This document shows, piece after piece, positions 45,098 through 57,198 of a DNA stretch of 64,000 nucleotides. Source of the stretch: Cavia porcellus. Lineage: Eukaryota > Chordata > Mammalia > Rodentia > Caviidae. How positions within the stretch are numbered: position 1 is the stretch's first letter; the number at the start of each line of letters is the position of its first letter. The position numbers and the translations under genes are program-made. The stretch is from positions 32,315,519 to 32,379,518 of the forward strand of contig NW_026947485.1 in NCBI RefSeq assembly GCF_034190915.1, written 5' to 3'. Under the pieces are notes generated by a model. It saw nothing but the letters and a program-made list of their open reading frames with translations. It was not told where the DNA came from and searched no databases.

Positions 45098-45208
45098 TTT
45101 TTTTTTTTTTTTTTTTTTTTTTTGTAGCTGGTCTTGAACTCACAACGATCCTCCCACCTCAGCCTCCCAAGTGCTGGGATTACAGGCGTGAGCCACCACG
45201 CCTGGCTT
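45098..45208 (-). mobile_element. B1/Alu-like SINE monomer, antisense
   Basis: After 26 T it reads tagctggtcttgaactcaca, then gtgctgggattacaggcgtg. The direct repeat gctgattctt flanks it. Confidence 0.93.
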
Positions 45209-45827
45209 GCTGATTCTTTGAAAGAATAAACAAAATAGGCAATCTTATAGGCAGACCACAAAAAAAAAAAAGGGAAAAGACTCAAATCACTGCAATTAGA
45301 AATGAAAAGTCAAAATCACAACAAACACTACTGAAATCTAGAAGATTATTAGTAACTATTTTGAGAACCTGTATTTCAATAAATTGGATAATTCAGAAAA
45401 AATGGATAGATTATTAGGTACATGTCAATTAGAAAAACTGAACCAAGAAGTTACAAAAACTTTAAACAACTCAATGAGAGGTAATGAAATTGAAGCAGTA
45501 GGGGGAAAAAACTACCAACTAAGAATAAAACCAGGACCCAATGGATTCACTACTGAATTCTATAAGAATTTCAGGAACAACCCAATACTCCTCAATCTCT
45601 TTAATAAAACTGAAAGGAAATGAATACTTCCAAAGTCATTCCTAGAAACTATATTACCCTCATTCCAAAATCAGAAAATGACACAACCAAAGAAGAGAAC
45701 TATACTACAGTCCTCTTTAATGAACATGGGTGCAAAAATCCTGGTAAACATAATGCAATGAATCATCAAAAAAAAATCATACATCTTGTCTGGGTAGGAT
45801 TCATCCTAGGAATGTAAGAATAGTTCA

Positions 45828-45829
<2 letters not shown>

Positions 45830-45870
<41 letters not shown>
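45830..45870. repeat. (CA)n microsatellite
   Basis: About 20 uninterrupted CA units within L1 ORF2 sequence. Confidence 0.95.
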
Positions 45871-45871
<1 letters not shown>

Positions 45872-45950
45872 CAGTAAATGTAATATATAAACAAAAGCAA
45901 GAACAAAAGTCACATGGTAATCTCAACAGACACAGAAAAGAATGCTGTTG

Positions 45951-46582
45951 ATGTTTTGATTGGGATTACATTAAACCTGTGTATCAATTAGGATGTGTGG
46001 TCATTTTGACAATATTCACACTGCCTCTAAGAATGGGGTATCTTCCCATTTTCTGGTGTCCTTTTTGATTTCCTTTTTCACAATGCTAAAGTTTTCATTC
46101 GAGGTCTTTCACTTCTGCAGTTTGTATGTATGTAAGTTTTCTTGGTGCTACTGTGAATGGATTTTTTTCCCCTAACTTCATTCTTAGGGAGTTATTAGTG
46201 TATAGGAATGTTACTGCTTTCTTTGCACTGATTTTTGGATCCTGCTACAATACTGAATTTGGTTGCTAATTCTGAGTCTTTTGTGAATTCAGAAGGAGAG
46301 CTCTTCTGTGTACAAAATCAAGTTATTTGCAAATAATTTGACTTCTTTCTTTCCTGTACATATTCCTCTTATTTCTTTTTCTTGCCTAACTGTTCTTGCT
46401 AATGTTTTGAGTACTGTGTTGAGTAGGAATGGTAATAGTGGGTATCCCAATACTTTGTTCCATTTTTACCCACTGTAGATGATGTCAGCCAGCAGGTTGT
46501 GGATGGCATTTACTGGACTGAGATGATGTCCTCTCGTTCCTATTTTCTTAAGGGTTTTTATCATGTATGGGTGTTGGAGTTT
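45951..46582 (-). mobile_element. L1 ORF2 segment inverted in place
   Basis: The reverse complement of this segment continues ORF2 exactly where part 1 stops (actccaacacccatacatga) and ends where part 2 resumes (catcctaattgatacacagg, then cccaatcaaaa). The order of L1 sequence is kept and only the orientation is flipped. Confidence 0.78.
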
Positions 46583-48110
46583 TCAAGCCTAGTCAAAATA
46601 CGAATGACATTCCTCATGGAACTAGAGAAAACAATCCTAAAACTGATAGGAACCAGAACAGATTGAGAGTAGCAAAAACAGTCTGGGTAACAAGAGCAGA
46701 GCAAGGGATATCATAATCCTGGACTTCAAATTATACTACAAAGCTATAGTGATAAAAATAACATGGTATTGGCAAAAAAGAAAAACAAAGATATGTGGAT
46801 TGGTAGAACAGAATGGAGGATGCAGAAACAATTACAGGCACATTCAGCTATCTGATCTTTGATAAAAGAATCAAAAATATATGCTAGGGGAAAGATAGCC
46901 TCTTTAACTCATATTACTGGGGAAAGTGGTTATACACATGCAGAAGATTGAAGCTAGATCCATATATCCCATTATGCACTAAACTAAAATAAAAATGAAA
47001 CGGGTATCTAAATATTAAAACAGGAACACTCTATCTTCTGGAAGATAAAATAGGTAAAACTTTTGAAGACATGACACAGGCAAAGACGTTCTGTACAGAA
47101 CAGCAGTGGCACAAGAAATAATACCAAAAACCAACAAATTAGATCATATCAAATTCAAGTTTCTGCACAGCAAAAGAAATAACAAATAGAGTGAAGAGGT
47201 AACCTACAGAAGGGAAAAATTTTTTTACCAAAAATACCTTGGACAAAGGAATAGTATCTAGAATATATAAAGAACTAAAAAAAAATCAGATTCTCAAATA
47301 AAACACCCAATCAAAAAATAAGCAACTGAAACAAAGACACTTTACAGAAGTACGAATGGCCAATAAATACATCAAAATATTTTCTGAATCTCTGGTCATT
47401 GCAGAACTACAAATTAAAACAACATCAAGTTTCTACCTTACTCCAGAAACAACTGCTATCATCAAGAAATCAAATAACAAATGCTGGCAAGACTGTGGGG
47501 GAAAAGGAACCTGTGTACACTGTGGGTGAGAATGTAAACCGTACAGCCATTACGGAAATCAGAGTCCTCAAAAAACTAAAACTAGAAATTCCATTTGACA
47601 CATTTAGTCCTCTTCTAAGTATCTTCCTAAAAGTGTTAAAGACATATTACAGATCCATAAATCTTACCCATTTGGCAGCACAAATGAGAGAAGCAAAGTC
47701 TTTGAAGTGACCTACATGCTCATCAACAGATAAATGGAGAAAGAAAATGGCATTTATACACAAGGAGGTACTGCTTTCCCACAAAGAAGGATAAACTTGG
47801 GTCTATTGTGGGAAAATGGATGCATGTTGATACCATAATGTTAAGTGAAATACAGGCCCGTAGGCTTAGATATTGCATGGTTTCTCTTTTGTGAGAAACC
47901 CAAAATATAAATAAAGCATAAAATAAAAGGTAGTATGAAATAGGGATATAGGTCTTTTGCAAAAGGGGAAACATAGAGGGAGGCAAAGGGAAGGAAAGGG
48001 GAGCACAGAAAGCCAAAAGCAACCCGTGTAGCCACCTCTTAACTTCAGCAGTTATCAGCTCATGGCTGATGTTATTTGTACTCTCTACTTCCAAATGTAT
48101 CTAAAACATG
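46583..48110 (+). mobile_element. L1 ORF2 3' part and 3' UTR, sense, part 2
   Basis: caaaatacgaatgacattcc, cttcaaattatactacaaag, aaacaacatcaagtttctac and gttaagtgaaatacaggccc are in L1 order. Many stops. Confidence 0.83.
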
Positions 48111-48984
48111 CTACTTTAAAGCAAAACCCGGATACCATTTCACTCACAAATACTTCAAGATATAAATACCGTCTACCTAAGAGAAGGAAAAGACTTTGAA
48201 AACATAACTGCAGAGCCATTTTTGTGCATTTTAGATGAGCAGTCAGAGCTGTGTCTATAATTAGAGAGACGAAGCAGAGACATAAGCGGGCATGTAACAC
48301 GGAAGAGTTGCATCTCTAAAGACCTAGAGGAGATTCCAGTTTGTAGATCTTCCTTTGATGTTGAAACTTACATTATCGCTCAATCCTTATAATAAATCTT
48401 CTTCTTTGATTATATTGTTTTAAGTAGAGGTTCATGGTTTAAAATTAGAAGCGTCGTTGTAATGGACCCCTTTGAATTTGTACTCTCTTGGAATTACCCT
48501 CTCTCTTCCCTTTTGCCCTTCCACCCTCTCTAAGCCTTTTTTCCAAGAGTTAACTCCAGTTAATTACTAAATTTTCTTTAGAATCACAGACCCTGGTGGC
48601 CTGTGGAACACTAGTACCTGGCTATAGCCAGCTGAGATCCATTGTCATGGTTTGGAGGTAACACAGGTGCTTGCTAAAATAGCTTGCTTGCGGCAGGTCA
48701 CTGCCTCCTCCCCTACCACAAGAACCCTTTGTGCCCCTGAGCCAAGCTGGGAAGACAGAACTCGGAGGAGCTCACCTCTCTTCTCCGTGGGTGACCTTGA
48801 ATATCACTGATTCCTTCTTACCAGCACTTATCTCCTGGCTGTGGAACAGCCAGAACCTTTGATTCCAGTAACATGACCAATATTACTGTTATCTGGATGG
48901 CTTGAGGTCGGTCTTCAGGATTCCCTGTCTTCTGATTTGTTTCTCATACCATTCAGTTTAGCTATAATAGCAATGTTGATATTA
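48111..48984. other. Intergenic sequence, nothing recognised
   Basis: No exon or firmly assigned repeat. The block 48640-48800 has an LTR-like flavour that I cannot place. Confidence 0.4.
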
Positions 48985-49110
48985 CTGAATCTCTCACACA
49001 GCAGACACCCTTATTATAAATAAAGTATAGAGGTTTAATTACATTTAATCCTTACAACCACCCAGTCGAAACTGTAATTCCCTGTCTCAAGTGAAATTCT
49101 GCCTGCATTA
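48985..49110 (-). repeat. Possible MIR fragment, antisense
   Basis: acatttaatccttacaacca, then gaaactgtaattccctgtct, parallels antisense MIR (catttaatcctcacaac). Weak. Confidence 0.45.
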
Positions 49111-50354
49111 GACAATTTTTACAGGGTACACAGCCACTGTAATAAGTATGGAATGGTGGTCCCACCCAGACCTTTCAGCGTGTGTTCCCATAGGCCATGC
49201 TGCTGCTGGCAGATGTAATATTTGTTTCCTAAAAAGTCAATTAAGTTTTGTAGCATTAATCTGTCATTCATCAAATTGTCTGCTCATCTTCCCAGGAACA
49301 CAGCTGCTCCTTTACTGCAGTTAGGCTTGATCATCTGCTTGGATTCTAGCTGTGGAATCAAAGTGGAAGATAAATGTCCCATTTCTTGGCTGGGCCCAAT
49401 AAACTTCCTGTCTGCTGTCCTCTGATTTCTTTACTTCTGCTCTCTGGTTGACGCCACAGATGACCTTGGAAACCAGACATTTGACAGCAGAAACTAAAAG
49501 CCCAAGACCTGTGTGAAGGCATGGACAGAAAAGCCCTGACTGCTCATCTGAAACCACCTTGGACTCAGTATAGGAACAAGAGAGAAACCCATGATCTCCA
49601 GGGGTGCTGTTTATTAGATCTGTAAGTTTTAGTACTGTCTCAGTTATTCTTTGCTGGGGTTCGGAGAACTCCAGAAAGTTAGTGGCTTAAAACCACAGTC
49701 AGTCTTAATTAACTCATGATTATGTGGGTCAGAAATTTGAGCTCTTGCCTGTACTTGTTCATGCAGCTACAACCAGCAGGTGGATCCTCTGGCGGCGAGT
49801 TGGTCTGACATTACCTCACTCACATGTCTGGGAGACATGCTGGCTGCTGGCTGTGCTGGGCTCCAGCAGGCTCACTGAGCTTATTCACACGGTGGTGGAA
49901 GGTTCCTGGCAGAAAGAAAGGCACGTCCCAATCTGCAAATATGTTTTATGCGCAGTTTGCCAAAGTGTTATTATCCAGTGTAAGTCACATGGATACAGGG
50001 ACATTTGGTTTATTGAGGACCATTTGTACAGTAATCTATCATACAGATTATAACACGTATGTACAGACTGGGTGAGTCATTCACTTATATATAACATGTA
50101 GTGGTATATGCATAATTAAATTGAATCAAAGAAGATGTTTTCATAATTCTGTATCACATTCTAATATCAGTATTGGGCATAATAAAATCAGTGACTTTAT
50201 TCTTTTTTTTTTCTTTTTACTTTTTTTTTTTTCTTTCCTGTATATGGGAATAATATACTTACCAGTTATTATGTCTTTCAGGGTGATGGTGATGGGAACC
50301 TTTAAGGGGGTGGGGCCTAAGGGCCTTAAGGTAGTTCTATGGGCCCTGGATTCT
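49111..50354. other. Intergenic sequence, one possible old repeat
   Basis: 49640-49990 (gttagtggcttaaaaccaca, cactcacatgtctgggagac) resembles an ancient interspersed repeat with a gtggcttaaaaca core, but I cannot name the family. There are no exons; the frames at 49724-50075 overlap in two phases and are chance. Confidence 0.4.
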
Positions 50355-50355
50355 T

Positions 50356-50387
<32 letters not shown>

Positions 50388-50409
50388 GAGACAGAGAGAG
50401 AAGAAGAGA

Positions 50410-50458
<49 letters not shown>
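50355..50458. repeat. (GA)n simple repeat, ~104 bp
   Basis: An almost pure GA tract with AAAG and ACAG interruptions; the last ~45 bases are perfect. It produces the Ser/Leu-rich minus-strand frames at 50141-50643, which are not genes. Confidence 0.96.
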
Positions 50459-50459
<1 letters not shown>

Positions 50460-50645
50460 CCCAGGCCAGGTAGCATGGAGCAGACCTGTAATCCCAGCTA
50501 CCTGAGAGGCTGAGACAGGAGAACTGCAAGTTTAAGACCAGCCAGAGCACCTTAGCGATGCCTTGTTTCAAAATAAAATAATAAAGAGGGCTGGGGTGTA
50601 GCTTAGTCATTCTTGGACTCATTTCCTCAGTTCCAGGGAACAAAA
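50459..50645 (+). mobile_element. B1-ID composite SINE
   Basis: A B1 part (tgtaatcccagctacctgag) is followed by an ID part (gggctggggtgtagcttagt). It directly abuts the GA tract. Confidence 0.8.
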
Positions 50646-50878
50646 AGAAGAGGCTACCTGGCCCTCCTCAGTCTCTCTGTCCTTCCTGACTGGTCATGTG
50701 ATCTTTCTCCTGTATTTGTTGACATGGCTGTGACGCTGTCTGCTGAGACATTCTCTCCAGACCTGAGCTAACACTGGAGCCATCTCTTGAAACTCAAGAA
50801 CTGTCAGTTCCATGAACTTTTTTTCTTTATAAAGATAACAATTTTAGGTACTTCATTATGGTAATGAAAGGTGGCCTA

Positions 50879-50960
50879 GGGCCAGGAACATAGCTCAGTG
50901 GCATAAATGCTTGCCTGGTAAGCACAAGGTCCTGAGTTTGACTCCTGGTACCAAAAAGGA
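50879..50960 (+). mobile_element. ID SINE
   Basis: It reads gggccaggaacatagctcag, then gagtttgactcctggtacca. Diverged. Confidence 0.82.
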
Positions 50961-51384
50961 CTACACACAGTAAAATGGAGTTTGACTTTGTTCCCTCAAT
51001 CGAGGGGTATCAAACTTGTCTCTCTGAGGTTGCCTTCTTGCCTGCATGTTGAAAAATGCCATCTCAGTCATATTTTAGAAAGTATTCCATGATCCTTATT
51101 AAAGTTAGAGGACCTGAAGTGGCTTCCAGAAGACATGGTAGAGGACTGATCCTTTATCAACACACTTACCATCTCTCTTTTGCTCCAAAATGTTATGCTT
51201 GAGTCATCTTCCCCTTACTGTCAAGAATTAGAGCGGACATGTGCTATACTGCCATGGTCCAGACTCCAGGGTTCTTCTCTCCTGAGAGAATCTTTTGTTT
51301 TGAGTAGCTTTGGGGGGCTAGGCAGTGACAGTGCCTCAGCTCTCACTATGAAAGACAAAGCAATTACTTTTTTACATCCCATTT

Positions 51385-51470
51385 CCCTCTATCTCTCTCT
51401 GTTTCTCTGTCTTTGTCTGTCTGTCTGTCTGTGTCTCTGTCTCTCTTTTTCTCTGTCTTGCTCTCTCTCG
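51385..51470. repeat. (TCTG)n / CT-rich simple repeat
   Basis: Interrupted CT, TCTG and GTCT units. Confidence 0.9.
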
Positions 51471-52182
51471 CCTCTGCATGTGACCTAAATCCACTCACTC
51501 AGAACTCTGAATGTGGATAAAGAAACCACGAAGCTGGTGGGAGACGCTGTTCACGAGGACATCAGTGGCAATCTGACCATGTTGGTTTTGCTTCCGATTT
51601 CTGAGCGCCTGCTCGTTTTTCATACTGGTCTTGTAGCATCCAGCAGATTCATGCTATAAATTCCTCTTTAGCTTTTTGCCTAAAACTCCCAGAGAAAGAT
51701 TCTGTTGTTTGCAAACAAAAGATTCACAGCTGACAGAGGCACTTAGATCCATGGTTGATGGAAGTTCTGCCCACAAAATGCACCATACAGCTCCTAAGCT
51801 GTGTGCAGTGTTGGTGTCCAGCGGCTCCTGCTGATATTTCCCAGTCCTGTGCATGAGCCATTTCCTTTTTTGCCTCACCATCTATAGAAGCATCCTACCT
51901 GGTTGCCTTGTGGGCTCCTCAGCCTGCTCTCCATGTCGTAATCCAAGCAATCTTTTCAAAATCTAAGTTTTCTAGTCCCTAAACTCTTCTGAGTCTTTCT
52001 TTGGCTTCACATGACTCTCAAAGACCAATGCCCTTTTTTCATTTTTTGACCTTTACTCATAATAAAAAATACTTTATATTAGGATCAAGTATACTTTATA
52101 CATATTTCATATTGAAAAGGGTCGCAAAACAATATATATCCTTTATTTCCTTCTCAGTGATGTCCTCTAGTAAACTCTGATA
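51471..52182. other. Intergenic sequence, nothing recognised
   Basis: No exon or named repeat. Confidence 0.45.
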
Positions 52183-53330
52183 CTGTTTCATTTTTAAAAT
52201 AGATTGGGTGGTCAAAATGGATCAAAGATCTAAATATTAAAACAGAAACACTAAATCTACTGGAAGACACTGTAGGTAGAAGTCTTGAAGATATAGGAGG
52301 AGGCAGAGAATTCATGAGCAAAATCCAAACTGCATGAGAAGCACTTCAAAGAATCAACAAATGGAATCTCATCTTATTGAAAAGTTTTGTGCACATCATA
52401 AGAAATCACCAACAGAGTGAAAAGACAGTGCACAGAGTGGCAAAAATGTTTAGCCAACTGTCCCTCAGACAAAGGACTAGAACATATGAAGAATTGAAAA
52501 AAATGGAGACCCCCAAATTTAGACCCAAAAATGGGCATTTGGGATGATTATGAACTTCTCAGATGAAGAAATACAAATGGTAAATAAATATATGAAAAAA
52601 TGTTCAACATCACTGGTCATTTGAGAAATGCAAATTAAAATAACACTGAGATTCCATCTCATTCTAGAAAGAATAGCTGTCATCAGGAAATCAAAGAATA
52701 ACCAATGCTAGAGGAGCTGTAGAGAAAAAGGACCCCTTCTTCACTGTTGGTGGGAGTGCAGACTGGTGCAACCACTGTGGAAATCAGTGTGGAGATTCCT
52801 CAAAAAACTGGAGTTAGAGGTCCCATTCAATTCAGCTATTCTTCTTCCGAGTATTTTCCCAGAAGAATTGAAAACATCATACCACAGCAATATATGTGCT
52901 CCCTGTTAATAGCAGCACAATTTATAATAGCTAAATTTTGGAAACAACCAGCATACTCATCAACTGAGAGATGCATAAAAAGATGTGGTATTTTTATACA
53001 ATGGAGTACTACTCAGCTATAAAGAAGGATAAACTTTAGGCTTTTATAGGTAAATGGATGCCACTTGAGACCATACTGGTAAGTGAAATAAATCAGACTG
53101 GCGTGTGTAAACAGTGCATTGTCTTCCTAGTATAAAAAAACTGAAAGAGTAAGTAAGATCCAAAATGTACAATAGATATTGTGAAAGTGAAAGGGGAAGA
53201 AACTGCTCCAAAGGAAAGAACAACCTGGATGGGGAAAAGGAGAAAAGAAAGAAGGGAAAGATTTTATACACACACACACACACACACATCTCGGTTAGTT
53301 CATCAAAAAGAATGGTTTGTGCTTTCATTG
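52183..53330 (+). mobile_element. L1 ORF2 3' end, sense
   Basis: gatctaaatattaaaacaga, ttcactgttggtgggagtgc, ctattcttcttccgagtatt, acaatggagtactactcagc and actggtaagtgaaataaatc are the hallmark blocks of an L1 3' end. It has frameshifts and contains a (CA)n tract. Confidence 0.9.
53268..53289. repeat. (CA)n microsatellite, short
   Basis: About 11 CA units in the L1 3' end. Confidence 0.9.
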
Positions 53331-53520
53331 TCTGATCATTTTTTCATGCTTGTATCTTGTAATCTGAGCAACTACTTTCAAGACAACAATATGCAATATA
53401 TTAACTATTGGTAATCATCTATTGTTCTGTTTTGAAATTCTTTATCATTGTTTTAATTCTTTTTTAAGGTGAAAAGAATAGATTGGATGTCCATTAACTT
53501 TCTTTTACAACCTTCTAGCA

Positions 53521-53690
53521 CAGTGATGGCGAACCTTTTAGAGCTTTCAATGATACAAACAGCCTTCTGTGGCACACTGCCACAGGCTTGCCTCTATTGT
53601 CCTAGCAGGTTACAGCATACAGTTTAGGGAACTGGCATGCCATGGACTGGCCCCTACTTTTACAACAGCCAGGCTTTTAGCAGCCACAGG
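53521..53690 (+). repeat. Possible hAT transposon 5' end
   Basis: cagtgatggcgaacctttta followed by gagct matches the terminal wording of a hAT family known from several mammals. I cannot find the opposite terminus, so this may be a 5' fragment. Confidence 0.5.
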
Positions 53691-54682
53691 GCCTTTGTAT
53701 ATTCTGTCTCATCTATTGAACCTCTCACCTTCCTACCCTCGCACTGAGCCCAATTTCAAGCGAGATCATAGTGCCTTAGAACAGACCTCAAAATCCCATA
53801 CCTGTGTTATAGCATTTATCATAGCTATAACTTGACATTCATACCCCAGATGATTTGATTAACACTAGAAGGGAAGCACAGAGCAGCGTCCCTGTGTGTA
53901 GCTTGGGGAGAGGCAATCTGAGCGTGCATTCCCATTATGTGAACTAAGTGAGGCCCTGGCCATTGTTTCCCAAGCTGGCTGCTTCTCAGCTGACACTCTG
54001 ATCTCAGGCAACAGCTGTGAGGTACGCAGCGGCATCTCCCTGTAGCTGGCTGTCACATGCAGGTCCTAACCATCCATGTACTCCAAAGCCACCATCCCCT
54101 CAGGTCTGTCACACTGTCCTTGTGAGACTCAGGTGTGGAACCTGGTGCAAACACGCTGCTGCTTGTGCTGCCTGCTGTTCCAGGCACGATAAAGTCTTGT
54201 GCCTCTGACCCGGGAGGCTTGTACGTATTAACATCTGTGCCAGAATAATGCAACGGTGACAATCTAACTAACGCTTAAGAGACCAAAGTCCCAGACAAGA
54301 CACGAGCCATCGTCTCCTAGCAGCCAGCACGTGCTGGCATAAATAGGCACTGAATATGGACTGTTAGGTGAAAAGATGAATGGATAGACGAGCTTCCTCA
54401 GCTCTGCTAAGGAATGAAACCCTTTCAGAAAACTCAACCGTGGTCTGGAATTGTTCTGGGACTAAGGGGAAGGCAATTGTGGGGACACGAAGATTAATTT
54501 GACCTAAAGTGTCTCTGCATTTATGTATCTAATTAGAGCTTTTTTGATCACACAGTTCCTGCTCTGATATGTAAATTATCTGCCAGGGTTAATGTCACCA
54601 GACAATCGCATTTTATTCTGAACTTCTTGCTTTGATACAACGTCCTAATATTTAGCTGAGCTTAGCCGCGTGAAGGGAGAGC

Positions 54683-54684
<2 letters not shown>
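53691..54684. other. Unique-looking intergenic sequence
   Basis: No repeat or exon recognised; GC content is higher than in the preceding 40 kb. Confidence 0.45.
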
Positions 54685-54735
<51 letters not shown>

Positions 54736-54750
54736 CGCATGCGCGTGTGC
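54685..54750. repeat. (GT)n-(GC)n alternating purine-pyrimidine tract
   Basis: About 21 GT units run into gcgcgcgcgcatgcgcgtgtgc. The alternation is unbroken for about 65 bases and could adopt left-handed DNA. Confidence 0.95.
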
Positions 54751-56329
54751 TATGGTGGGGAGGCAGCCCAGGGTCTGGGTTCTATTTCAAAATGAGAATC
54801 CGGGATGGCCTTGAGTCTTTCAGAAGAAATGCACAGGCACGAATCCAGGAAGTGAGAAAGAGAAGTGGGAAAACGGCAAACACAAACTTAGCTCAGGCTC
54901 TGCCCACAAGCTGGCGACAGGAGCTGGGGACACACCAGGGAGATTGAGCGAGGCTGCCGGGGCCGCAGTGCTCCGACATCAGCTGTTCCTGTTAGGAGAA
55001 ACTGTTGCCCTTTCACAAACAGCTGTGTGCATGTGTGTGCATGCGTGTGTATCACAAGCAAAGTTTTGCAATAGATTAAAACTATTTTCAGGATAGAGAA
55101 GGGAATAAAAAGAAAGCATAAGCAAGTTAAACATACAGCTATTAATATTTATTAAATTAAAAGTTAAATAAAATTGAGAATGACAAACCACCATTGGGGT
55201 GACAGAGAGGTCCCTAGGGTGGTAAGGGGAGAACCTCTAGGACTGGACTGGATCACTGTTCTCAACAGGGGGTATCACCCCTCTAGAGGCAGAAATGGGG
55301 AGACAAACATGAATTTGGATATCCAATGGTTTGTTACCCACTGGAGGATGAACAGAAATACAGTACATCTATGGGGACTGAGGTTTACTTAATAATGGGA
55401 GGAAGACTAGAAAAATACCTGAAGTCTCCTTAGGTGTGGGCTGAAGCATGGGACTCAATGATTCCAATGGAAAGGTTTTGTTAACCACCAGTGGGTACGC
55501 TTAGAAATGAATTGCAAACAGGTGCACTATCACAGCAGAAGGAAAAGACTTTCCATGTTACCTAGCAAACAGCCAGTTGGAAATGTAAAAAGCAACAGCT
55601 GGCGTCTGAGACACCCATGGCTGATCAGTAGGTGAAGAGCTCAACTCTGCAGAACCTTACAGCCACGCTGATGGCCAGCCCTGGATGGACAGGGCAACGG
55701 CAGAGGGTAGAGTCTGGATTCCAGGGATCAGTGTACTCACTTTCTCCCCTCCCGAGCTGTTCTGGTCTGTTTGCATCTCCCCTCCTACTGTCCTCTCCTC
55801 TCATTCACTTTTACTACAGGCAGCAATTTTAATGAGTGAATGAAAAGAAAGCTAGAAACAGAACCACACACGGATATGAAAGGAATCACCATCAGCTGCA
55901 CAATTTTAGTGTGGCATGTCAGTTAATGCACTAATATCAGTGAAATCAAATCACGTTACAAATAGGCTTCTGGCTTTCCTGAACCATGCATCTGGGATAT
56001 GACTCATTCACCTGCATCTCTGGATCCTTTGCAAAATAATAGTGAAGCCAACTTCAAATATAGGATATAGTTGATGCTAGTCTTGTTCAGGCTTGGGAAT
56101 GGCTTCTGGTCTCTGGGCCTCAAAATCCGGACTTTGCTTTTGGGTTGAGCTGGTGATGTTTCTTGGTGGCACCTTCAGTTAAGCAGGACAGCCCAGTGTG
56201 TACCCACAACTGTCTTAACCCTGGTTTCTGTCAAGGCCGTGCTAGAGGGAGGGAAAAGGTATGATTAGGGAACTTGTTTGCTGCTTGTATTAATTTAGTT
56301 ATTCATAAGCTAACAACCTTGCAAGGGGA
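54751..56329. other. Unique-looking intergenic sequence
   Basis: No exon, RNA gene or named repeat was found. Short frames here are not supported. Confidence 0.45.
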
Positions 56330-56450
56330 GCACTATCTTACCAACCCCGTGGTTAGGACTGTGAAATTCAGCCACAGAAAAGCTGAGTCACTTGTGCAAG
56401 ATCACACAGCTACATAGCATTGTGATTTGAAGCCAGACTATTTTTAATGT
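56330..56450 (-). repeat. MIR fragment, antisense
   Basis: The + strand reads ccacagaaaagctgagtcac, then tgtgcaagatcacacagcta, then gatttgaagccaga, matching antisense MIR. Confidence 0.7.
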
Positions 56451-56504
56451 GTCCTCAACCAACTTCCTGCATTTATTGATGTCTCTGAACTGAACAGATC
56501 AGTC

Positions 56505-56572
56505 TCAAAGAGTATTTGCCGGCATTTGTGTTGTCCTGGGTTCAATCCCCAGTACTGAAAAAGATATGGAGA
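56505..56572 (+). mobile_element. ID SINE 3' fragment
   Basis: gggttcaatccccagtactg is the B-box half of an ID element; the 5' half is lost. Confidence 0.6.
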
Positions 56573-57054
56573 AAAAAAAGATAAAATTGCTTTTAGTACA
56601 CTATACTTTGGTTTGCATCTTACTTGAAGGGAGCAATGTGCCAGTCACCAAGTCCTGTGCAAGTTAATGCTTTGAGGCCATGTTCTGGCATGGCAATGGA
56701 TTAATTAGCGGAGACTTGCTGCCCTCTGGTGATGAGAGTCAAATCCCATGCAACCATCTGTAGGCTCTGGGATGCACTTACTTCCTTTGGTCCAGTCTCA
56801 TGGCCAGAGATGAACCCATTGGCTGTTTAAGTTGAAACTTACCTGCCAGTCTCCAGGCTGCTCTTATGACCTACCAGTAGTGACTGGTGAGGCTCAGAGA
56901 CACACCTCCCGAGTCCTGCAGCTTACGGGATCGTGAATGTAGGAGAAAACATGAAGCTTTCCAAATAAATTCCAAGAACACTACAAAGACCCCTTCTGTG
57001 TCCTCAGGGAAACAATTCCATTTTCCTTAACCTGTCCTAGCAGCTTGGAACCAT

Positions 57055-57060
<6 letters not shown>

Positions 57061-57094
<34 letters not shown>

Positions 57095-57185
57095 TCTTTT
57101 TCCTTTTTATCGGTACCAGGGATCGAACTCACGACTGCCTGCTTGCAGGGCAGGCGCTTATGCCGCTGAGCTAAATCTCCAGCCC
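57061..57185 (-). mobile_element. Young ID SINE, antisense
   Basis: Poly(T), then gtctttttcctttttatcgg, gtaccagggatcgaactcac and ccgctgagctaaatctccag. The target duplication ggaaccatgtttt is at 57047-57059 and 57186-57198. Confidence 0.96.
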
Positions 57186-57198
57186 GGAACCATGTTTT

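Larger units (their letters stand above)
44908..45950 (+). mobile_element. L1 ORF2 remnant (reverse transcriptase region), sense, part 1
   Basis: In order: gatcagagcagaaaattatg, ttctttgaaagaataaacaa, ccaggacccaatggattcac (PGPNGFTTEFYKNF), ctcattccaaaatcagaaaa (LIPK) and ggattcatcctagg. Stops and frameshifts are frequent. It is interrupted by an ID and a B1 SINE and by a (CA)n tract that expanded inside the L1. Confidence 0.85.

Noticed and set aside
50141..50643. Minus-strand Ser/Leu-rich frames
   Set aside because: Translation of a GA/CT simple repeat.
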